This document shows, piece by piece, positions 59,867-64,000 of a DNA stretch of 64,000 nt; within the stretch, counting starts at the first letter, position 1; each line of letters begins with the position of its first letter. The stretch is from Mesorhizobium sp. J428 (GTDB taxonomy: Bacteria; Pseudomonadota; Alphaproteobacteria; Rhizobiales; Rhizobiaceae). A model generated the notes under the pieces. It was given only the letters and a program-made list of their open reading frames with translations. It ran no database searches and was not told the origin of the DNA. Location of the stretch: positions 620,001 to 684,000 of the forward strand of contig NZ_JAJOMX010000001.1 in the NCBI RefSeq assembly GCF_024699925.1. Direction: 5' to 3'. Both the position numbers and the translations under genes were made by a program.

Positions 59867-59884
59867 CACAAGTTTGGCCCCCTA
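59867..59884 (+). promoter_or_regulatory. Flagellar upstream element CAAG-N9-CTA (flhA operon)
   Basis: CGCACAAGTTT with CAAG at 59869-59872, 9 nt, then CTAGTCT from 59882, 51 nt before the flhA TTG start. It is within the 233-nt gap after fliQ, which carries no gene. Confidence 0.65.
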
Positions 59885-59932
59885 GTCTGAGCGGAGCGCC
59901 ATGCGTCGGCGCGTGATTCCGCGAGGATTGCC

Positions 59933-62020
59933 TTGGCCCTGATCGAGACGCTTCCGAGGTTGACGAACGCCCGCAACGGGCGTGACGTCGGATTCGCCAT
60001 CGGCATCGTCGCGATCCTGTGCATCCTCTTCCTGCCGATCCCCCCGTTCGTCATCGACATCGGGCTCGCCTTCTCGATCGCGCTGTCGGTGCTGATCCTG
60101 ATGGTGGCGCTGTGGATCCAGCGGCCGCTCGACTTCTCCTCCTTCCCGACGATCCTGCTGATCGCGACGATGCTGCGGCTGGCGCTGAACATCGCCACGA
60201 CCCGCGTGATCCTGTCGCACGGCAACGAAGGCACCAACGCCGCCGGCTACGTCATCGGCGGCTTCTCAAGCCTTGTGATGAGCGGCGATTTCGTCATCGG
60301 CATCATCGTCTTCTCGATCCTGCTGGTGGTGAACTTCATCGTCATCACCAAGGGTTCGACACGTATCGCCGAGGTCGGCGCGCGCTTCACCCTCGACGCC
60401 ATCCCCGGCAAGCAGATGTCGATCGACGCCGACCTCTCGGCCGGCCTGATCAACGAGAAGGAAGCGCAGCTGCGCCGGCGTGAACTCGAAGAGGAAAGCT
60501 CCTTCTTCGGCTCCATGGACGGCGCCTCCAAATTCGTCCGCGGCGATGCCATCGCCGGCCTGATCATCACCGGCGTCAACGTCGTGGGCGGCATCGTCAT
60601 CGGCTATGCGCGGCACGACATGGATCTGGGCGAGGCGGCCGAAGTCTTCGTCAAGCTGTCGGTTGGCGACGGTCTCGTCACGCAGATCCCGGCGCTGATC
60701 GTGTCGCTGGCCGCCGGCCTGCTGGTCTCCAAGGGCGGCACGCGCGGCTCGGCCGACCAGGCGGTCATGGGCCAGCTCTCGGCCTATCCCCGCGCGCTCT
60801 ATGTCGCCGCGATGCTGCTGACCATCCTGTCGCTGCTGCCCGGCCTGCCGATGCTGCCCTTCCTGTCACTCGCGATTCTGATGGCCGTCATCGGCTACGT
60901 GATCCCGATGCGTCAGAACCGGCAGGCGGCCGAGGCGACGGCGCTCGAGAACCAGAAGCAGGCGCAGAAGGAGGAGGAAGAACGCAACTCGGTCAAGGAA
61001 TCGCTCAAGACCGCAGAGATCGAGCTCCTGATCGGCAAGCAGCTCTCGACCAAGCTGGTGGTCGCCCACCAGGAGATGGCGTTCCGCATGGGCAAGATGC
61101 GCAAGAAGTTCGCCCAGCAATACGGCTTCGTCGTGCCGGAGGTGAAGCTCACCGACGACTTCTCCATTCCCGGCAAGGCCTACCAGATCCGCATGCACGG
61201 CACGGTCGTCGCCGAGAACCAGATGCGCGTCGGCGAGCTGATGGTGTTGCTCGGCGCCAAGGAGCCGCCTGACATGCCGGGCGAGGAAGTGCGCGAGCCG
61301 GCCTTCGGCATGCGCGCCTTCTCGGTGCCGGAGATGTTCGCCGACGACCTGAAGCGCGACGGCTACGCCTTTGCCGACAACCTGTCGGTGCTGCTCACCC
61401 ACCTGTCGGAAGTGATCCGCAACAACCTGCCGCAGCTTCTCTCCTACAAGGACATGAAGGCGCTGCTCGACCGGCAGGACCCGGAATACAAGAAACTCGC
61501 CGACGACATCTGCACCTCGCACATCTCCTATCCGGGCCTTCAGGCCGTGCTGAAGCTCCTGCTCGCCGAGCGCGTCTCGATCCGCAACCTGCACCTGATC
61601 ATCGAGGCGATCGCCGAGATCGCGCCGCATGTTCGCCGCACAGAGCAGATCGTTGAGCATGTGCGCATCCGCATGTCGCAGCAGATCTGCGGCGACCTGT
61701 CGGAAGGCGGCGTGCTCAAGGTGCTGCGCCTCGGCAACCGCTGGGACCTCGTGCTGCACCAGAGCCTGAAGCGCGACGCAAAGGGCGAGATCCGCGAATT
61801 CGACATCGATCCGCGCCTGCTCGAGGAGTTCGGCCAGGAGGCCGGCAAGGCGATCCGCAAGCTGATCGACGGCGGCGAACGCTTCGCCATCGTCACCGCA
61901 CCCGACGCGCGCCCCTATGTGCGCATGATCATCGAGCGGCTCTACCCGACGCTGCCGGTGCTCAGCCATGTCGAGATCGCCAAGGGCGTCGAGATCAGGG
62001 TGCTGGGCTCGGTCTCGTGA
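59933..62020 (+). CDS. flhA: Flagellar export gate protein FlhA
   Basis: A 695-aa membrane protein. Eight membrane segments occupy the first 320 residues. FHIPEP-family motifs are [60 protein letters not shown] and the [20 protein letters not shown] region. The C-terminal cytoplasmic domain forms the nonameric ring that receives chaperone-substrate complexes. The TTG start at 59933 has a GAGG site; it overlaps fliR by 4 nt. Confidence 0.97.
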   Translation: MALIETLPRLTNARNGRDVGFAIGIVAILCILFLPIPPFVIDIGLAFSIALSVLILMVALWIQRPLDFSSFPTILLIATMLRLALNIATTRVILSHGNEGTNAAGYVIGGFSSLVMSGDFVIGIIVFSILLVVNFIVITKGSTRIAEVGARFTLDAIPGKQMSIDADLSAGLINEKEAQLRRRELEEESSFFGSMDGASKFVRGDAIAGLIITGVNVVGGIVIGYARHDMDLGEAAEVFVKLSVGDGLVTQIPALIVSLAAGLLVSKGGTRGSADQAVMGQLSAYPRALYVAAMLLTILSLLPGLPMLPFLSLAILMAVIGYVIPMRQNRQAAEATALENQKQAQKEEEERNSVKESLKTAEIELLIGKQLSTKLVVAHQEMAFRMGKMRKKFAQQYGFVVPEVKLTDDFSIPGKAYQIRMHGTVVAENQMRVGELMVLLGAKEPPDMPGEEVREPAFGMRAFSVPEMFADDLKRDGYAFADNLSVLLTHLSEVIRNNLPQLLSYKDMKALLDRQDPEYKKLADDICTSHISYPGLQAVLKLLLAERVSIRNLHLIIEAIAEIAPHVRRTEQIVEHVRIRMSQQICGDLSEGGVLKVLRLGNRWDLVLHQSLKRDAKGEIREFDIDPRLLEEFGQEAGKAIRKLIDGGERFAIVTAPDARPYVRMIIERLYPTLPVLSHVEIAKGVEIRVLGSVS

Positions 62021-62769
62021 CCGCCACCCTGCCCGACCTCGTTATCGCGGCGTTCATCACCTTCTGCCGCGTCGGCGCCTGCTTCATGGTGATGCCGGGC
62101 CTGTCGAGCGCGCGCGTGCCGTTGCAGATCAGGCTGTTCGTCGCCGTCGCGGCGACGCTGGCGCTGCTGATGAACATGTCGGACCTGGTGATCCCCTATG
62201 CCCGCCGGCAGCCGGCCGAGCTGGCGCTCCTCGTCATCTCCGAGAGCCTGATCGGTGGCCTTATCGGGCTTATGGCCCGCTTCTATCTACTGGCGCTGCA
62301 GTTCATCGCCAGCGCGATCTCGATGATGGTGGGCTTCAACGGCGGCATGGGCCATTCGATCGCGGAATCGGAGCCGGAATCGACGCTCGCCGCGCTGATC
62401 TCCTTCGCCGGCCTGATGCTGCTCTTCGTCCTCGACTTCCACCACGAGATCGTCAAGGCGCTCGTGCTGTCCTACCAGCTGGCGCCGCTCGACGCGTTCT
62501 TCAATCCGCAGTCCAGCCTCGTCGACCTGACCGACACGCTGTCCGAGGCGTTCATGGTCATGCTCCGGCTCGGCAGCCCGTTCCTCGCCTATTCGCTGCT
62601 GGTGAACCTCGCGATCGGCTTCGTCAACAAGCTGACGCCGCAGATCCCGGTCTATTTCATCTCGCTGCCCTTCGTGATCACGGGCGGCTTCATCCTGCTC
62701 TATCTCGGCATGCCGATCTTCCTTTCCCTCTTCGCCGGCAGCTTCGCCAGCGTGACCGTCGGACGTTGA
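62017..62769 (+). CDS. fliR: Flagellar export gate protein FliR
   Basis: A 250-aa membrane protein with about six hydrophobic segments. Motifs are [40 protein letters not shown] and [20 protein letters not shown]. It completes the FliPQR export pore. The GTG start overlaps the flhA stop (GTGA). Confidence 0.96.
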   Translation: MTATLPDLVIAAFITFCRVGACFMVMPGLSSARVPLQIRLFVAVAATLALLMNMSDLVIPYARRQPAELALLVISESLIGGLIGLMARFYLLALQFIASAISMMVGFNGGMGHSIAESEPESTLAALISFAGLMLLFVLDFHHEIVKALVLSYQLAPLDAFFNPQSSLVDLTDTLSEAFMVMLRLGSPFLAYSLLVNLAIGFVNKLTPQIPVYFISLPFVITGGFILLYLGMPIFLSLFAGSFASVTVGR

Positions 62770-62771
62770 CC

Positions 62772-63152
62772 ATGACGAACCGAAGCGACCGCCTGAAGCA
62801 GATCGTGAAGCTCCAGAAGAAGGTGACGGAGATCCACGAGATGCGCCGCGCCAACTATCTCGCCCAAGCCGCGGCGGCCGACCGCGAGGCGAAGGAGATC
62901 CTGGAGGCGCGCAACGAAGGTTCGATGTCGAACCTGTTTCCGGACGTCTATTCGCGCTTCGTCGAAAAGGCGGTCGCACGCGCCCGCGAAAACGAGACGC
63001 TGGCGCAGGCCGAGGGGCTGAAGGTCGCCGCTGAGACTGCCCGCACCAACATCGTGGAGCGGACCTGGCGCGAGGCCCTGCGGGAGGAGGAACGCAAGGC
63101 CGAGGAGCGTGCAGCGCTTGATGCCGTCGAGCAACGTCTGGCGCTGAAATAG
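62772..63152 (+). CDS. Coiled-coil protein, FliJ candidate
   Basis: A 126-aa charged, almost fully helical protein: RLKQIVKLQKKVTEIHEMRR at the start and VERTWREALREEERKAEERA near the end. The size and coiled coil match FliJ, the stalk of the FliI ATPase, which otherwise has no counterpart in this cluster. Rhizobial FliJ proteins are too divergent to be sure, so no symbol is given. It follows fliR by 2 nt. Confidence 0.7.
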   Translation: MTNRSDRLKQIVKLQKKVTEIHEMRRANYLAQAAAADREAKEILEARNEGSMSNLFPDVYSRFVEKAVARARENETLAQAEGLKVAAETARTNIVERTWREALREEERKAEERAALDAVEQRLALK

Positions 63153-63166
63153 CGGCTCAAGCCTGC

Positions 63167-63184
63167 CGCAAGTTTATTCGCCTA
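63167..63184 (+). promoter_or_regulatory. Flagellar upstream element CAAG-N9-CTA (flgJ-like operon)
   Basis: CCGCAAGTTT with CAAG at 63169-63172, 9 nt, then CTACGTT from 63182, 36 nt before the TTG start at 63218. It lies in a 65-nt gap, and shows that a new transcript starts after the fliJ-like gene. Confidence 0.65.
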
Positions 63185-63217
63185 CGTTTTTCCAACGAAA
63201 CAGCAGGGGAGAGCACC

Positions 63218-63754
63218 TTGGCCAATGCCGTCATCGACGCCCTCGGCGGCACCGCGATCGCGCAGCCGAACGCGTCCGTGGACGCATCCGAGAGCCGCGT
63301 CGAACGTCTCGCGCGGCTCGCCGCCGTGTCCGATGCCCGCAGCGCTGCCGCACTCGCCTCGCCTCGCGCGGCCGCAGGCAAGGTCCCCGAGACCTTCCAG
63401 AAGTTCGAGGGCATGGTGCTGCAGACCTTTATCCAGTCGATGCTGCCGCAGGAGAGCGAGGCGGTCTACGGCAGCGGTCTCGCCGGCGACATGTGGAAGT
63501 CGTTCCTCGCCACCGAGATCGCCAACCAGATGGCGAAGGCAGGCGGCATCGGCATCGCCGAGCGGGTGCTCGGCCAGCACTACATGGACGGAGAGAAGAA
63601 GGTGGCGGTCTCCGGCCTGCCCGGCGCGGCGGAGAAGTCCGGTCTCGCCGACCAGCGGCTCCTGTCGTCCAGCCTCGTGCAGGAAATGCAGCGCATGATG
63701 ATGAAATCGCTCGGCGAGGACCTGGCGGCCACCGGCCGCTCGAGCGCGGACTGA
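63218..63754 (+). CDS. Rod-binding protein (FlgJ N-terminal domain-like)
   Basis: A 178-aa protein carrying only the rod-binding domain of FlgJ: FQKFEGMVLQTFIQSMLPQE, GSGLAGDMWKSFLATEIANQ and MAKAGGIGIAERVLG. The muramidase domain of enteric FlgJ is absent, as in other alphaproteobacteria, where a separate lytic enzyme is used. It should cap the growing rod. The TTG start follows GGGGAGAG. Confidence 0.88.
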   Translation: MANAVIDALGGTAIAQPNASVDASESRVERLARLAAVSDARSAAALASPRAAAGKVPETFQKFEGMVLQTFIQSMLPQESEAVYGSGLAGDMWKSFLATEIANQMAKAGGIGIAERVLGQHYMDGEKKVAVSGLPGAAEKSGLADQRLLSSSLVQEMQRMMMKSLGEDLAATGRSSAD

Positions 63755-63765
63755 CGGGGTAGACG

Positions 63766-64000
63766 ATGAGCGACACCACATTCTACAGCCCCAACCTACC
63801 GCAGCTCGTCTCCGGCGCGTCCGAGCGGACGCCGCAGGGCAGCGTCGGCTCGATCTCCGCCATCATCGGCCGCATCGAAGAGGCGATCGAGAGCGAGACG
63901 GCGTCCATCAGGTCGGATCCGAAATTCGACATCCACGCCTCCAACGCCAAGAAGAGCCGCTACCTCTACGAGCTGAACCGCGCCGTGAAGGGCATCTCGA
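63766..64000 (+). CDS. Flagellar-cluster protein (FlgN-like candidate), partial
   Basis: The ATG at 63766 is 11 nt after the previous stop. At least 78 codons are visible before the window ends: SDTTFYSPNLPQLVSGASER, ISAIIGRIEEAIESETASIR, SNAKKSRYLYELNRAVKGIS. The mainly helical pattern and its place after the rod-binding gene fit the export chaperone FlgN annotated at this place in rhizobia, but the end is missing. Confidence 0.65.
   Translation, partial: MSDTTFYSPNLPQLVSGASERTPQGSVGSISAIIGRIEEAIESETASIRSDPKFDIHASNAKKSRYLYELNRAVKGIS

Overview
This is GC-rich alphaproteobacterial DNA. The single large flagellar cluster, with visN/visR and rem regulators, motE/motC/fliK(motD), flaF/flbT and no FliA or sigma-54 activator, is the layout known from Rhizobiales such as Sinorhizobium and Mesorhizobium. 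Intergenic CACCTCTCCCC/GGGGAGAGGTG palindromes fit the same group. A Mesorhizobium- or Aminobacter-like Phyllobacteriaceae member is my best guess, by inference only.

Bases 1-26341 hold catabolic and accessory genes. First come a TRAP transporter (frameshifted dctP, partial dctM on the minus strand), a TetR regulator with an inverted-repeat operator candidate, and a VOC protein. A DUF559 nuclease gene follows, sitting between two near-identical palindromic repeats. Next is an acyl-CoA carboxylation and beta-oxidation cluster. Divergent arms carry an isovaleryl-CoA-dehydrogenase-type enzyme and an SDR (minus), and an enoyl-CoA hydratase, AtuA, biotin carboxylase, separate BCCP and carboxyltransferase (plus), resembling the acyclic terpene (atu) and leucine (liu) systems. 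The plus-strand run continues with an HCCA-isomerase-like protein, a second crotonase, a thioesterase, a transglutaminase-like protein, a thiolase and a MatB-like malonyl-CoA synthetase. Further on are a dimethylformamidase-like protein, a class III aminotransferase, a GNAT acetyltransferase and a histone-deacetylase-like amidohydrolase, separated by palindromic repeats. The section ends with glpD, a thioesterase and an iron-dependent alcohol dehydrogenase, all on the minus strand.

Bases 26437-26812 carry a guanidine-II (mini-ykkC) riboswitch followed directly by an SMR exporter gene (gdx/sugE).

Bases 27092-64000 are the flagellar cluster: visN-visR; a minus-strand operon motA-fliM-fliN-fliG-flhB-hypothetical; a divergent operon DUF1217-flgF-fliI-hypothetical; flgB-flgC-fliE-flgG-flgA-flgI-motE-flgH-fliL-fliP; two flagellin genes each with a terminator; fliF-fliH-like-motB-motC-fliK; rem; flgE-flgK-flgL-flaF-flbT-flgD-fliQ; flhA-fliR-fliJ-like; and a rod-binding flgJ-like gene followed by a partial gene.

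Two signals stand out. First, seven flagellar transcription units (motA, DUF1217, flgB, fliF, flgE, flhA, flgJ-like) share an upstream element CAAG-N9-[C/G]TA with exactly the same spacing, 36-51 nt before the start codon, while rem and the second flagellin instead carry perfect CtrA-type TTAA-N7-TTAAC boxes. This suggests a two-tier promoter code. Second, the hook-length protein FliK is expanded by five tandem 52-residue repeats. Six genes (dctP, biotin carboxylase, crotonase 2, thiolase, visN, flgK) contain single-base indels; these look like sequencing errors or recent lesions rather than old decay.
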